Counted from the first letter of the stretch, positions 1-8,885 are shown. The stretch is 64,000 nucleotides of DNA from Alteripontixanthobacter muriae (GCF_013336795.1 NZ_JAAFZT010000035.1:1-64000); one strand, 5' to 3'. The notes: generated from the sequence alone by a model not told the origin. Numbers and translations are program-made.

Positions 1-368
1 CTGCGCCCGTGGGCCCGCCGCCCCCGCCGCGTCCGGCACCGCCGCCGCCGCCCCCCCCGCCGCCGCCGCCAGCTGCTCCGCCCACGCAGGCACAGCCGCG
101 CAACGCTGCGGAGTGGATCACGACTTCAGATTACCGGCCAAGCTGGGTCAGCCGCGATTATGCGGGTACCGTTTCGGTTTCGCTCAATGTGGGCGCAAAT
201 GGCCGGGTGAGCTCGTGTAGCGTGACGGGTGGCTCGGCTCCTCAGGATCTGAAGGATGCATCATGCAGGCTCATCGAACGGCGTGCCCGCTTCACGCCTG
301 CCACGCGAAATGGAAACGAAGTGGCCGGCACTTACAGCACGGCAATCCGCTGGCAGCTTCCTGACTAA
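1..368 (+). CDS. TonB-family energy transducer, C-terminal part (gene starts before the window)
   Basis: The reading frame is already open at the left edge, so only the C-terminal part is seen. It begins with a proline-rich linker, an almost unbroken run of Pro with some Ala, as in the periplasm-spanning stretch of TonB. A TonB C-terminal-like domain of about 85 residues follows, with the typical beta-strand pattern (VSVSLNVGANGRVSSCSVTGGS, then RRARFTPA) and a terminal beta segment ending WQLPD. TonB couples the inner-membrane proton motive force to outer-membrane TonB-dependent receptors. The exbB and two exbD genes directly downstream on the same strand support this. The N-terminal membrane anchor lies outside the window and cannot be checked. 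Confidence 0.85.
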   Translation, partial: APVGPPPPPRPAPPPPPPPPPPPAAPPTQAQPRNAAEWITTSDYRPSWVSRDYAGTVSVSLNVGANGRVSSCSVTGGSAPQDLKDASCRLIERRARFTPATRNGNEVAGTYSTAIRWQLPD

Positions 369-452
369 ACCGATCTGCGATCAGCGCTCATCGCAGGTGC
401 GCTGGTTGTCCAAACTATATCCATATTGCTTATATTCGAGAGGACATCTCCA

Positions 453-1283
453 ATGACTTTCAATTTTATTGCCGCTGTGGCCGGTGAAGAAGCACCGCAG
501 AATGCTTTCGGTTTCTGGGAAGCCATGGAACAGGGCGGTCCCATTGCCTGGGCGATTTTCGGCGTGCTCGTGATCATGTCCGTCGGTTCGTTCTACATCC
601 TCATCACCAAGTTGCTCGAGCAGCGCAAGGTGATGAACCAGTACAAGAGCGTGCAGACCAGCTTTTGGCGTGCCAACAACCTGCGCGAAGGTGCCAACAA
701 GCTCGACAAGAGCAGCGCCTGGCGCCAGCTGGTCGACGACGGCCTCGCCGCTCAGGAAGAACACGGCAAGATGCCCAACAACCTCGAAGCGCATGACTGG
801 CTGCATGGATCGCTCGCCCGTTCGGAAGCTTCCATCAACACCAAGCTTGCCGGCGGCCTGCCGTTTCTCGCTTCGGTCGGTGCAACGGCACCTTTCGTCG
901 GTCTGCTCGGCACGGTTATCGGTATCTACCGCGCGCTGATCAACATCGGCCTCGCCGGTTCGGCGTCGATCGACAAGGTCGCAGGTCCGGTTGGTGAAGC
1001 GCTGATCATGACCGCCATCGGCCTGCTCGTCGCGGTTCCGGCCGTTCTGGCCTACAACTGGCTGCAGAGCCGCAACAAGAAGATCGCCGCGATGCTCTCG
1101 GGCTTCTCGACCGACCTGCTTGCCAACATTACTTCGGGTGGCGCGGTGCGTCCCGACTACTCGGCCAAAACCACGACCACCACGACCACCAGCGGCAAGG
1201 CAGCAACTGCTCCCGCCCCGGTTGCAGCGAAGACCGGCGCCACCACCGGCACCACGACCACGACGACGACCCGCAAGGCTTAA
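453..1283 (+). CDS. exbB: MotA/TolQ/ExbB proton channel protein
   Basis: This 276-residue inner-membrane protein is the ExbB subunit of the TonB-ExbB-ExbD motor. Three hydrophobic helices are visible: WAIFGVLVIMSVGSFYILI near residues 28-47, a central one around APFVGLLGTVIGIY, and a third around IMTAIGLLVAVPAVLAY. The helix 2-3 block is the family's hallmark. ATG 453 is chosen because GAGAGG lies at 438-443; an in-frame TTG at 426 is less likely. The C-terminal 45 residues or so are an unusual Thr/Ala-rich tail with two runs of consecutive Thr. It follows the tonB gene by 84 bases and precedes two exbD genes, suggesting one operon. Confidence 0.93.
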   Translation: MTFNFIAAVAGEEAPQNAFGFWEAMEQGGPIAWAIFGVLVIMSVGSFYILITKLLEQRKVMNQYKSVQTSFWRANNLREGANKLDKSSAWRQLVDDGLAAQEEHGKMPNNLEAHDWLHGSLARSEASINTKLAGGLPFLASVGATAPFVGLLGTVIGIYRALINIGLAGSASIDKVAGPVGEALIMTAIGLLVAVPAVLAYNWLQSRNKKIAAMLSGFSTDLLANITSGGAVRPDYSAKTTTTTTTSGKAATAPAPVAAKTGATTGTTTTTTTRKA

Positions 1284-1367
1284 AGCCTGCATTAAGGACG
1301 CGGCGGGCATCATCTGGATGTCCGCCGCACCGGCCCTGGCGGTCAATTCAATGGATAGGATGTAAAA

Positions 1368-1901
1368 ATGGCGATCTCAGGCGGCGGCGGCGACATGGAA
1401 ACCCCGATGTCCGACATCAACACCACCCCTCTGGTGGACGTGATGCTCGTGCTGCTGATCATCTTCCTGATCGCGGTTCCGGTCGCGATCCAGACCATCG
1501 ATCAGCTGCAGATTCCGATCATCGAATCGACGGAATCCAAGGACAAGGTCGAAAACCTGTTGCTGACGGTCAGCACCACCGACAGCACCGGCCGCAGCGC
1601 CGGCGAACCGGGCTACACCGGTGCCTCACGCGACGGGGAATGCCGGGTCTATTTCAACAATACGACACCGGTTGATTCGGAAGAATTGTACGATCAGGCC
1701 TTCAACCGTCTGGACGCTATCGTTCAGCGCGCTGGCGGCCCAGAACAGATCATGGCCGACCCGGAACTGATCCCGCAGGTGCATATCCGCGGGGACATCG
1801 ACGCACCGTGGCGCTGCGTTGCCGGTACGATCTACAATGTGCAGGCTGCCGGATATCCGACGGTCGGCTTTATCTCGAACCCGGTCGCACCCGGCATCTG
1901 A
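1368..1901 (+). CDS. exbD: ExbD/TolR-family biopolymer transport protein (first copy)
   Basis: This 177-residue protein has a short cytoplasmic N-terminus, one transmembrane helix (VDVMLVLLIIFLIAVPVAI, about residues 23-41) carrying the conserved Asp that forms the ExbD proton path, and a periplasmic domain. The motif SDINTTPLVDVMLVLL is the ExbD/TolR signature. The periplasmic part is longer than in the second copy and contains two Cys residues (GECRV and PWRCV), which could form a disulfide; that is inference. It lies 84 bases after exbB and 47 bases before the second exbD. Two exbD genes after one exbB are common in sphingomonads, and the division of labour between the copies is not shown by the sequence. 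Confidence 0.92.
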   Translation: MAISGGGGDMETPMSDINTTPLVDVMLVLLIIFLIAVPVAIQTIDQLQIPIIESTESKDKVENLLLTVSTTDSTGRSAGEPGYTGASRDGECRVYFNNTTPVDSEELYDQAFNRLDAIVQRAGGPEQIMADPELIPQVHIRGDIDAPWRCVAGTIYNVQAAGYPTVGFISNPVAPGI

Positions 1902-1948
1902 TCGCCAGCATCAGACCGGCACCAGCTTTAATTCAGGAGTAACCCACG

Positions 1949-2392
1949 ATGGCAATGTCAGGCGGCAAGGACGACGGTTCGCCGATGATGGAAATGAACA
2001 CGACGCCGCTTATCGACGTCATGCTCGTTCTGCTCATCATGTTCATCATCACCATTCCGGTGGCGACCCATTCGACCAACATCGATCTTCCGCAGCCGAA
2101 TGCGAATCAGGATACGCCTGAAGTCGACCCGATCCAGAACAAGATCGTGCTGACCCAGCAGGGTGAAATCCTGTGGAACGGTGAAGGGATCAACGATCAG
2201 GAACTGGTCTATAACCTGCAGCAGAGCCGTAATTTCGAAGTCGAGCCGGAACTGCAGTTCGAACCCGAGGCGCTCGCCAGCTATGACCTTTCGGCCAATG
2301 TGCTGAACATCATCAAGGCATCGGGCGTCACGCGGTTCGGCTTTGTCGGCAATGAGAAGTACCGCACCTTTGCTGGTCCGAACGGCGGCTGA
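1949..2392 (+). CDS. exbD: ExbD/TolR-family biopolymer transport protein (second copy)
   Basis: This 147-residue protein has the motif MNTTPLIDVMLVLLIMFIIT at about residues 15-34, again with the membrane Asp of the ExbD proton channel, followed by a compact periplasmic domain. It is shorter than the preceding copy and lacks its cysteine-containing insertion. ATG 1949 follows a good ribosome-binding stretch (AGGAG at 1936-1940). It is the last gene of the tonB-exbB-exbD-exbD group; a strong hairpin terminator follows 22 bases after the stop. Its role is to work with ExbB in energising TonB. Confidence 0.92.
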   Translation: MAMSGGKDDGSPMMEMNTTPLIDVMLVLLIMFIITIPVATHSTNIDLPQPNANQDTPEVDPIQNKIVLTQQGEILWNGEGINDQELVYNLQQSRNFEVEPELQFEPEALASYDLSANVLNIIKASGVTRFGFVGNEKYRTFAGPNGG

Positions 2393-2413
2393 ATTCGGTC
2401 AGTCAGGAACTAC

Positions 2414-2443
2414 AAAAAGGGGCGGAGCGATCCGCCCCTTTTT
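2414..2443. terminator. Bidirectional intrinsic terminator
   Basis: A perfect 13-bp inverted repeat (AAAAAGGGGCGGA, loop GCGA, then its complement) ends in a T run on both strands. It sits between the end of the second exbD (plus) and the end of the helicase gene (minus), so it can serve both convergent units. Confidence 0.85.
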
Positions 2444-2569
2444 CGTTTCGCCTTCGCCATTTGGCTTCGAACCCGGCGATGCGGTTGCTTCTGCCAATCT
2501 CGCTTCTTGGGCAACCGATCATGGAGCGACTGAACCCGGGCCGCTCACCAACCGCTACGCCGACGCGCT

Positions 2570-5026
2570 TCAATCGCCCTCCAGCACGGGCAGGTCCGTT
2601 CGCATTGCAGCAGAAGCCAGGCTCTCCGCCTCCAGCAGCAGTTCGTCATCCACCGCCCCCTGCGGCAGGTTTTCGCGGCCGATTACGACCATCACCGGGA
2701 CCGCTAGCGGGCTGACTCGGTCCAGTTCGACATGCACGAGTTCACGGGTCGATCGTTCCAGAAGGTTGCCGAGCCGCCCGACATCGGTCATCCGCTCGCG
2801 GGCATCGGCCCAGGCTGCTTCCAGCAGAACATGCTCGGGCTCGTATTTGCGAAGCACATCGTAGATCAGGTCGGTGGAGAAGGTGACCTGCTTACCGCTC
2901 TTGCGGCGTCCCGGCTGCTGCCGTTCGACCATTCCGGCGATTACCGCAACCTCGCGAAACGCGCGGCGCAGCAGATGCGATTCCTGCACCCATTCGACGA
3001 ATTCATGCGCCAGGATGTCAGGCGACAGCAGCGGAGCGGGATCCTTCACCGGCTCCAGCCCCCAGACCGCCAGCGAATAATCGTTTGCCACGAACCCACC
3101 CGGCCGGAGTCCCCGCTCCTCCATCCGGCGGGTGATCAGCATGCCCAGCGACTGGTTCGCGTTCCAGCCCTCGAACGTATAATAGACGCTGTATTCGCGC
3201 TGCCCGTGCGGAAAGCTTTCGACCAGCAGCTGGTTCGGCCCAGGCATCTGACTGCGCCAGTCCTGCACCTCCAGCCACTCGCGCACGTCGTCGGGAAAGC
3301 GCGCCCACCCCGCCCGGTCGACCAGCATTTCGCGTACCCGCCCCGCCAGATGCGTTGTCAGCGGCATCCGCTGGCCGCCATAGGAAGGTATCATGGCCGC
3401 CTTCTTGGCAGCGCGCACGATCACTTCCATATCCTTCACCTTCTCCACCTCCAGGCTCATGCCTGCGAAGGAGAATGTGTCCTTCGGCGAGAGCGAGGCG
3501 GCAAAGCGTTCCTCCACCTTGCCCAGCGATCGCCCGTTGCCGAAGCGCACATTCAGCATCTCCGAATCAACGATGATGCCCGCGTTCAGCCGGTGCCGTG
3601 CAGCATGTTCGGGATGAGCCAGCCGCCATGTGCCATCACGGTCGCGGACGATGCGCTTGAAGCGGTCGTAGGCTTTCAGCGCATAGCCGCCGGTCGCGAC
3701 GAAGGTCAGCACGCGCTGCCAGATCGTCTCGTCGACATAGGCATAGGCAAGGCTTGAGCGTACCTCGCTCAGCAGCTCCGCTTCGTCGAAAGGAGCAGCG
3801 CAGGCGCAGGCCATGATGTGCTGCGCCAGCACGTCCAGCCCGCCGGGGCGAAAATCCTCGCCGTCGCGCTGCCCTTCTTCCACCGCATCGCGGGCCGCGG
3901 TCGCTTCGAGGAACTCGAAACGGTTACCGGGCACCAGCAAGGCGCGGCTTGGCTGGTCCAGCCTGTGATTGGCGCGGCCGACGCGCTGCAGCAGCCGGCT
4001 GGAACCCTTCGGTGCACCCATCTGCACGACTAGGTCGATGTCGCCCCAGTCAACGCCGAGATCGAGGCTGCTCGTCGCCACCAGTGCCCGCAACGTGCCC
4101 TCCGCCATCGCGCCTTCCACCTTGCGGCGCGCTTCTTTCGACAGCGATCCGTGATGGACACCGATGGGGAGATTGTCCTCGTTCACGTCCCACAGGTTCT
4201 GGAAAATGTATTCGGCCAGAAAACGTGTGTTGGTGAAGATCAGCGTTGTGTTGTTAGCCTTGATCCGTTCGTAAAGCTGCGGGATCGCCCAGGTCGCCGC
4301 ATGACCGCCCCAAGGCACGCGCTCCTCCAGCGGCAGTAGGATCTCGACCTCCGGGTCGGCCCCCGGCTCTCCCTCGACCAAAGCGACGCTGTCGATATCG
4401 CCATGCGGTGCCAGCCATTCGCGAAACGCCTGCGGGTCCGCCACCGTCGCCGAAAGCGCCGCACGCTGCACATCGGGGGCGATGGCTTCGAGACGGGCAA
4501 GCGCCAGCGCGAGAAGATCGCCGCGCTTGCCGGTGGCGAAGGCGTGGATCTCGTCAACGATCACTCGCTTCAATCCGGCGAACATTTCGAAGCTTTCGGG
4601 ATAGGATAACAGCAGCGACAGGGACTCTGGCGTTGTCAGCAGGACGTGCGGCGGCTTCGTCCGCTGCTTCTTCTTGCGATCCGAAGACGTATCGCCGCTC
4701 CGCGCCTCGACACGGATTGGCAGCCCCATCTCCTCCACCGGCACGACGAGATTGCGATGCACGTCATGCGCCAGTGCCTTCAAGGGCGAGACATAGAGCG
4801 TGTGCAGCCCTTCCGGAACAGGCCCGTGGCCAAGGCGCGAGGGCGTGAAGGCTGCCAGAGTGGGCAGAAAGCCCGCCAGCGTCTTGCCCGCACCCGTATC
4901 CGCCACCAGCATCGCATGAAGCCCGGCATCGGCAGCCTCGAGCATTTCGGACTGATGTCGCCGGATACGCCAGCCGCGGCCTTCGAACCAGGCGCTGACT
5001 TCAGAAGGTATGCTCGTGCCGGCCAT
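2570..5026 (-). CDS. Lhr-type (ligase-associated) DEXH-box DNA helicase
   Basis: This 818-residue superfamily 2 helicase has Walker A (ADTGAGKT, residues 42-49), the DEIH box near residue 155, motif III (SAT), and C-terminal helicase motifs including TSSLDLGVDWGDIDLVVQMG and QRVGRANHR. The long region after the RecA core matches Lhr-like proteins. In many bacteria this type sits beside an ATP-dependent ligase and a nuclease and is called the ligase-associated DNA-damage-response helicase. No such partner is seen here. ATG 5026 is chosen over upstream in-frame starts because AGGAAGGA precedes it and the family begins close to this point. Its end faces exbD across a shared terminator. Confidence 0.88.
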   Translation of the reverse strand: MAGTSIPSEVSAWFEGRGWRIRRHQSEMLEAADAGLHAMLVADTGAGKTLAGFLPTLAAFTPSRLGHGPVPEGLHTLYVSPLKALAHDVHRNLVVPVEEMGLPIRVEARSGDTSSDRKKKQRTKPPHVLLTTPESLSLLLSYPESFEMFAGLKRVIVDEIHAFATGKRGDLLALALARLEAIAPDVQRAALSATVADPQAFREWLAPHGDIDSVALVEGEPGADPEVEILLPLEERVPWGGHAATWAIPQLYERIKANNTTLIFTNTRFLAEYIFQNLWDVNEDNLPIGVHHGSLSKEARRKVEGAMAEGTLRALVATSSLDLGVDWGDIDLVVQMGAPKGSSRLLQRVGRANHRLDQPSRALLVPGNRFEFLEATAARDAVEEGQRDGEDFRPGGLDVLAQHIMACACAAPFDEAELLSEVRSSLAYAYVDETIWQRVLTFVATGGYALKAYDRFKRIVRDRDGTWRLAHPEHAARHRLNAGIIVDSEMLNVRFGNGRSLGKVEERFAASLSPKDTFSFAGMSLEVEKVKDMEVIVRAAKKAAMIPSYGGQRMPLTTHLAGRVREMLVDRAGWARFPDDVREWLEVQDWRSQMPGPNQLLVESFPHGQREYSVYYTFEGWNANQSLGMLITRRMEERGLRPGGFVANDYSLAVWGLEPVKDPAPLLSPDILAHEFVEWVQESHLLRRAFREVAVIAGMVERQQPGRRKSGKQVTFSTDLIYDVLRKYEPEHVLLEAAWADARERMTDVGRLGNLLERSTRELVHVELDRVSPLAVPVMVVIGRENLPQGAVDDELLLEAESLASAAMRTDLPVLEGD

Positions 5027-5253
5027 GGGCGTCCTTCCTATAGCAGAGCGGCTTGACCTGTAAGGGAAAAGGGCTGCGGCGCCGGTCAAGTGCATGCTCC
5101 AGATGCCGCTACAGGATGAGCGGACATTCATGCGAGCCGAACCGTGCAACGAAGCTGCGAACTAGGCGTTGGTAATATGTAAGGGTGATGCGCGGCTGAG
5201 AACTGCCGATCGCAGCGCATCGATTGCTCCCCGGCAGTATAAGGATCAATTAC

Positions 5254-6096
5254 ATGAGAAACCGAAACGACAATTACAACAACTCCTACCGCAGCGACTA
5301 TCGCCAGTCAGAACAGATGCGCGACGATCCGAATTTCCGCGGCGACACCTGGGGCGGCCAGATGGGTGACTATGACAGCCGGGGCGAATTCAACGGCAGC
5401 TATGACGACCAGAGCAGCCAGTCCCGACAGCAGCAATATCGCGGTGGTGGCCAGCAATATGCCGCCGAAGGTCGTGGCTTCGGTACCCGCAGCTACGGTC
5501 AGCCTTATGGCGGACGTGGCAGGCAACGCGACTTCGACGGCGACAACTTTGGCGGCGACGACTTCGTGATGGAGCGTGACCGCAATTCCTACGGCGGTGT
5601 CGCAGGTTTCGGTGCCGGATCGCGCTATGGCGGAACGCGCCGCTCCTATGGCAACGATTACGACAATGATCGCGGCTTCCTCGACCGTGCCGGCGATACC
5701 ATCTCCGGATGGTTCGACGATGATGACGATGATTACAATCGCGGCGACCGCAATTATCGTGGGCGCAGCCATCGTGGACGCGGGCCGAAGAATTACACCC
5801 GGTCGAACGAACGCCTGCTCGAAGATGCCAGCGAACGGCTGATGCACGATCATCACGTTGATGCTCGCGACATTCAGGTTACGGCCGACGACGGCGAAGT
5901 AACACTGGACGGTACCGTCGACAGCCGCCGGGCCAAGCGCCGTGCCGAAGATTGCGTACACGACATGAGCGGCGTCACTCATGTGCAGAATAATCTGCGC
6001 ATCGTTGACCGTGACGACCGTTACGGAGACCGTGACGATGTAAAGACCTTCCCGAATGATGCCGACGCCACCAACAAGGCTGTTCCGCGCAGCTGA
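5254..6096 (+). CDS. BON-domain protein with Gly/Asp/Arg/Tyr-rich low-complexity region
   Basis: This 280-residue protein has an N-terminal two thirds that is hydrophilic and low-complexity, rich in Gly, Asp, Arg, Tyr, Asn and Gln, with many RGG/YGG-like units and an acidic patch (FDDDDDDY). A single C-terminal BON domain (about residues 190-260, ERLMHDHHVDARDIQVTADD and VTLDGTVDSRRAKRRAEDCV) follows. BON domains bind membranes or envelope components in stress proteins such as OsmY. No signal peptide is visible, so the location is uncertain. ATG 5254 has AAGGAT upstream; an earlier in-frame start at 5224 is weaker. The gene stands alone, and no promoter could be assigned with confidence. Confidence 0.8.
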   Translation: MRNRNDNYNNSYRSDYRQSEQMRDDPNFRGDTWGGQMGDYDSRGEFNGSYDDQSSQSRQQQYRGGGQQYAAEGRGFGTRSYGQPYGGRGRQRDFDGDNFGGDDFVMERDRNSYGGVAGFGAGSRYGGTRRSYGNDYDNDRGFLDRAGDTISGWFDDDDDDYNRGDRNYRGRSHRGRGPKNYTRSNERLLEDASERLMHDHHVDARDIQVTADDGEVTLDGTVDSRRAKRRAEDCVHDMSGVTHVQNNLRIVDRDDRYGDRDDVKTFPNDADATNKAVPRS

Positions 6097-6130
6097 CCGG
6101 TCAGGCGCCAGCCGCGCTTCACTCTAAACC

Positions 6131-6160
6131 AAAAGGGCTCCGCCGATGCGGAGCCCTTTT
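6131..6160. terminator. Bidirectional intrinsic terminator
   Basis: A perfect 13-bp stem (AAAAGGGCTCCGC, loop CGAT, complement) with T runs on both strands. It separates the convergent BON-domain gene (plus) and phosphohexomutase gene (minus). Confidence 0.85.
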
Positions 6161-6193
6161 TCTTTTGCGAACATGGTTGGGTTCAGGCGCTGC

Positions 6194-7609
6194 CTAGTGC
6201 CCCGCCTGCTTTCCCCGCTCCAGTCCCGATGCTTCAAGCTGCGCATCGATCTGCGCCATCAGCCGGTCCAGCCCCGCCTGGCTCTCGCTTTCCGCCCGGG
6301 CGACCAGTACGTCCTGCGTGTTAGAGGCGCGGAGCAGCCACCAGCCATCTTCATTCGTCACCCGCACACCGTCGGTGCCATCGACCACGGCATCGGTGCC
6401 GGAAAGGCGCTGCTTCACTTCCTCGATCGCGGCGAATTTGCGGCTTTCATCGACCTGAAAGCGCATTTCCGGCGTGTTCACCAGCGCTGGCATCGCACCG
6501 CGCAGATCCGTAACGCTTCTACCCAGCCTTGCGCTGGCGGCGATCAGCCGGATACCGGCATAGAGCGCATCGTCATAGCCGTAATAGTCGTCCTTGAAGA
6601 AGACGTGCCCGCTCATCTCTCCGGCCAGCGGCGCACCTGTTTCCTTCATTTTGGACTTAATCAGGGAATGACCGGTCTTCCACATCAGCGGCTTCCCGCC
6701 ATGCGCCTCGACATGGTCGAACAGGGCGCGGCTGGCCTTCACATCGGCGATAATGGTGGCGTTAGGTAGTTTCGCGAGGAGGTCCTCGGCATAGATCATC
6801 AACAGCTGATCCCCCCATATGACCCTGCCTTCGCCGTCGATTGCGCCGATCCTGTCGCCATCGCCGTCGAAAGCCACTCCGAAGTCGAGCTTCTTGGCTT
6901 CGACCAGGCTGCGGAGATCCTCCAGATTGGCTTCCACAGTCGGATCAGGATGATGATTGGGGAAATTGCCATCGACCTCGGTAAACAGCAGATGATGTTC
7001 GCCCGGAAGCCGGGCCGCCAGCGCCTCGAGAGCGGGGCCGGCCGCGCCATTGCCATTGTCCCAGGCGACGCGGAGACTGGCAAGGGCGGCAGGGTCGATC
7101 CCGTCGAGGCCGCGCAGCAGGCGGTCGATATAGGCGTCCATCACGTCACGCGCTTCAACCGTGCCAGTGCCGGCGACCCAGCCTCCGTCTCCGAGCCCGA
7201 CTTCAGCCATCCTGCCGATGGTCAGGATATCTTCGCCGAAGAACGGGCGCCCCTGAAATACCATCTTGAAGCCGTTGTAATTGGCGGGATTGTGGCTGCC
7301 AGTTATCTGAATGCCGCCATCTACATCTTCGGCTGACGCCTCGGCATAATAGAGCATGGGCGTCGGCCCCATGCCGATCCGCACGACATCCACACCGCTG
7401 CCGGTCAGCCCTTCTATCAAGGCATGTTCCAGCATGGGCGAGCTTGTTCGCCCGTCATAGCCGACCGCCACTTTCGTGCCCCCCGCCTGGCCCAGCAGGG
7501 TCGCGAAACCGCGGCCGATGGCACGGGCATCGTCGGTGCCCAGCGTTTCGCCGATTATGCCGCGAATATCATATTCGCGCAAAACGGTGGGGTCGAAATT
7601 GTGGCTCAT
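6194..7609 (-). CDS. Phosphomannomutase/phosphoglucomutase (alpha-D-phosphohexomutase)
   Basis: This 471-residue enzyme interconverts hexose 6- and 1-phosphates, supplying GDP-mannose or UDP-glucose precursors. The phosphoserine loop TGSHNPANYNGFKM lies near residues 98-111, the metal-binding loop DGDGDR near 244-249, and the sugar-binding GEMSGH near 325. A C-terminal phosphate-binding segment contains RASNTQDVLVAR. Size and motifs fit the AlgC/ManB type. The start ATG overlaps the stop of the upstream dnaJ-like gene by four bases, so it is the third gene of a mipZ-dnaJ-like-pgm unit. Which sugar it prefers cannot be read from sequence. Confidence 0.92.
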   Translation of the reverse strand: MSHNFDPTVLREYDIRGIIGETLGTDDARAIGRGFATLLGQAGGTKVAVGYDGRTSSPMLEHALIEGLTGSGVDVVRIGMGPTPMLYYAEASAEDVDGGIQITGSHNPANYNGFKMVFQGRPFFGEDILTIGRMAEVGLGDGGWVAGTGTVEARDVMDAYIDRLLRGLDGIDPAALASLRVAWDNGNGAAGPALEALAARLPGEHHLLFTEVDGNFPNHHPDPTVEANLEDLRSLVEAKKLDFGVAFDGDGDRIGAIDGEGRVIWGDQLLMIYAEDLLAKLPNATIIADVKASRALFDHVEAHGGKPLMWKTGHSLIKSKMKETGAPLAGEMSGHVFFKDDYYGYDDALYAGIRLIAASARLGRSVTDLRGAMPALVNTPEMRFQVDESRKFAAIEEVKQRLSGTDAVVDGTDGVRVTNEDGWWLLRASNTQDVLVARAESESQAGLDRLMAQIDAQLEASGLERGKQAGH

Positions 7610-7929
7610 GATCTATCCTTCGCGTTTTTCTGCAAATCTTCCAGCAACAGGTCGCGGGCGGCGTTCGCTTCATGCACCTCGGCATCGCTGCCGCCACGAT
7701 CCGGATGGATAACGGACAGACGCCGCCGATGTGCCAAGGCAATCTCGTCCGGTTTCGCGCCCTTGCGCACACCCAGCACGCGGCGGGCGTCGGTGAGTTC
7801 CCGCCGCGCTGTAGAGCGCTCCGTTCGGCCCCCGCTCATCTGCCCCCCAAGCATCTGCCAAGGCCATTTCCCGAACAGCATGAAGCAGACGATGCAGACC
7901 AGCCCGGCCATGACGAGGAGGCGCAGCAC
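7606..7929 (-). CDS. Small membrane-anchored J-domain-like protein
   Basis: This 107-residue protein has an N-terminal hydrophobic segment (LLVMAGLVCIVCFMLFG, about residues 4-20) that probably anchors it in the inner membrane, and a C-terminal J-domain-like fold containing the HPD motif in SVIHPDRGGSD near residues 73-83. Single-span J proteins of this type, like TimB or DjlC, are thought to recruit DnaK to membrane tasks. Its client is unknown. It lies three bases after mipZ and overlaps the phosphohexomutase start by four bases, which points to translational coupling. Confidence 0.8.
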   Translation of the reverse strand: MLRLLVMAGLVCIVCFMLFGKWPWQMLGGQMSGGRTERSTARRELTDARRVLGVRKGAKPDEIALAHRRRLSVIHPDRGGSDAEVHEANAARDLLLEDLQKNAKDRS

Positions 7930-7932
7930 GCG

Positions 7933-8814
7933 TCAGACGGTCTCTAGCGCAGCCGAGCGAGGCATCTGGCGCGCCGCATCGGGCATCGGCAGGTTCAGGC
8001 CTGCGACCAGCGCCCGCATCTCCTGCCGCGCGACCAGGTGGCTGGTACCGAGTTCGCCCAGATGCCCCTTGTCGAGCAGGGTCAGGCCAGACGGGAACAA
8101 TTCGCGATAGATCACGCGTTCCGACAGGCCCTTGGCAATGCGGAAACCGACCCGGCGCGACAATTCGCCCAGCGCCTTCTCGATACGCGCCATGTTGCGC
8201 GCTTCGACATGGCCGGTGCGGTTGCGCAGCACCACCCAGTCCATCTCGCGCCGGTCCTGCTCCAGCGTTGCGCGGCTGCGCTTCAGCCGGGCTTCCCAGA
8301 TCAGTTCGGCATAGAAGGACAGCTTGCGAACCTTGAAGGTTTCCGCATCCACCTGTCCGATGAGGTCGAAATCGACGAAGCTGTCGTTCAGCGGTGTCAC
8401 CAGGGTGTCGGCCTCGGTCGCCGCGTGACGGGCGAAGGCGTCGTCGCGGCCGGGCGTGTCGAAGACGATGAAGTCGGCGCCTTCGCTCAGGCGTGCGGCC
8501 TGTTCCTCCAGCGCTTCGACGCTGTCACCCTTGAATACCTCGGCATTGGCGGTCGGAAGATTGATCGCGCGCCGGCGCATGGTCTCGGCCCGGTTTTCGA
8601 AATACCGGTCGAGGGTGCGCTGGCGCGGGTCGAGGTCGATCGCGGCGACCTTCGCCCCCTGATAGGCCAGCGCCACGGCGACATGAACTGCTGTCGTCGA
8701 CTTTCCGGTGCCGCCTTTCTCATTCGCAAAAACGATGCGGTGCGGCCTCGTCATTCCGCCGGCCAGGGCGGAAGAAGTGCCGGATGAGGATGGTTGGGGC
8801 CGGTTTTCTGGCAC
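7933..8814 (-). CDS. mipZ: MipZ division-plane positioning ATPase (ParA/MinD family)
   Basis: This protein of up to 293 residues has a deviant Walker A motif (EKGGTGKST, about residues 31-39), Walker A' DLDPRQRTL and a switch segment VFDTPGRDD. C-terminal sequences RVIYRELFPSGLTLLD and ARQEMRALVAGLNLP match MipZ rather than plasmid ParA. In Caulobacter MipZ forms a bipolar gradient with ParB and inhibits FtsZ away from midcell. The start is uncertain: a GTG at 8814 has AGGAAG upstream, while an ATG at 8754 gives a protein beginning nearer to the conserved core. It is divergent from panC, with a short shared upstream region. Confidence 0.87.
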   Translation of the reverse strand: MPENRPQPSSSGTSSALAGGMTRPHRIVFANEKGGTGKSTTAVHVAVALAYQGAKVAAIDLDPRQRTLDRYFENRAETMRRRAINLPTANAEVFKGDSVEALEEQAARLSEGADFIVFDTPGRDDAFARHAATEADTLVTPLNDSFVDFDLIGQVDAETFKVRKLSFYAELIWEARLKRSRATLEQDRREMDWVVLRNRTGHVEARNMARIEKALGELSRRVGFRIAKGLSERVIYRELFPSGLTLLDKGHLGELGTSHLVARQEMRALVAGLNLPMPDAARQMPRSAALETV

Positions 8815-8885
8815 GTGTCTTCCTGTTGCTGATGTTCTGGTTTGCGCTATCAGCGCCTGCCGCGCTAGTCGGCCTTTCAGTCCTT

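Noticed and set aside
381-1346. 321-codon minus-strand frame over exbB
   Set aside because: Opposite to exbB and of shadow-like composition.
5190-5253. EcfG-like promoter (GAAC-17-CGATT) before the BON gene
   Set aside because: Only a loose match to the general stress promoter pattern; could be chance.
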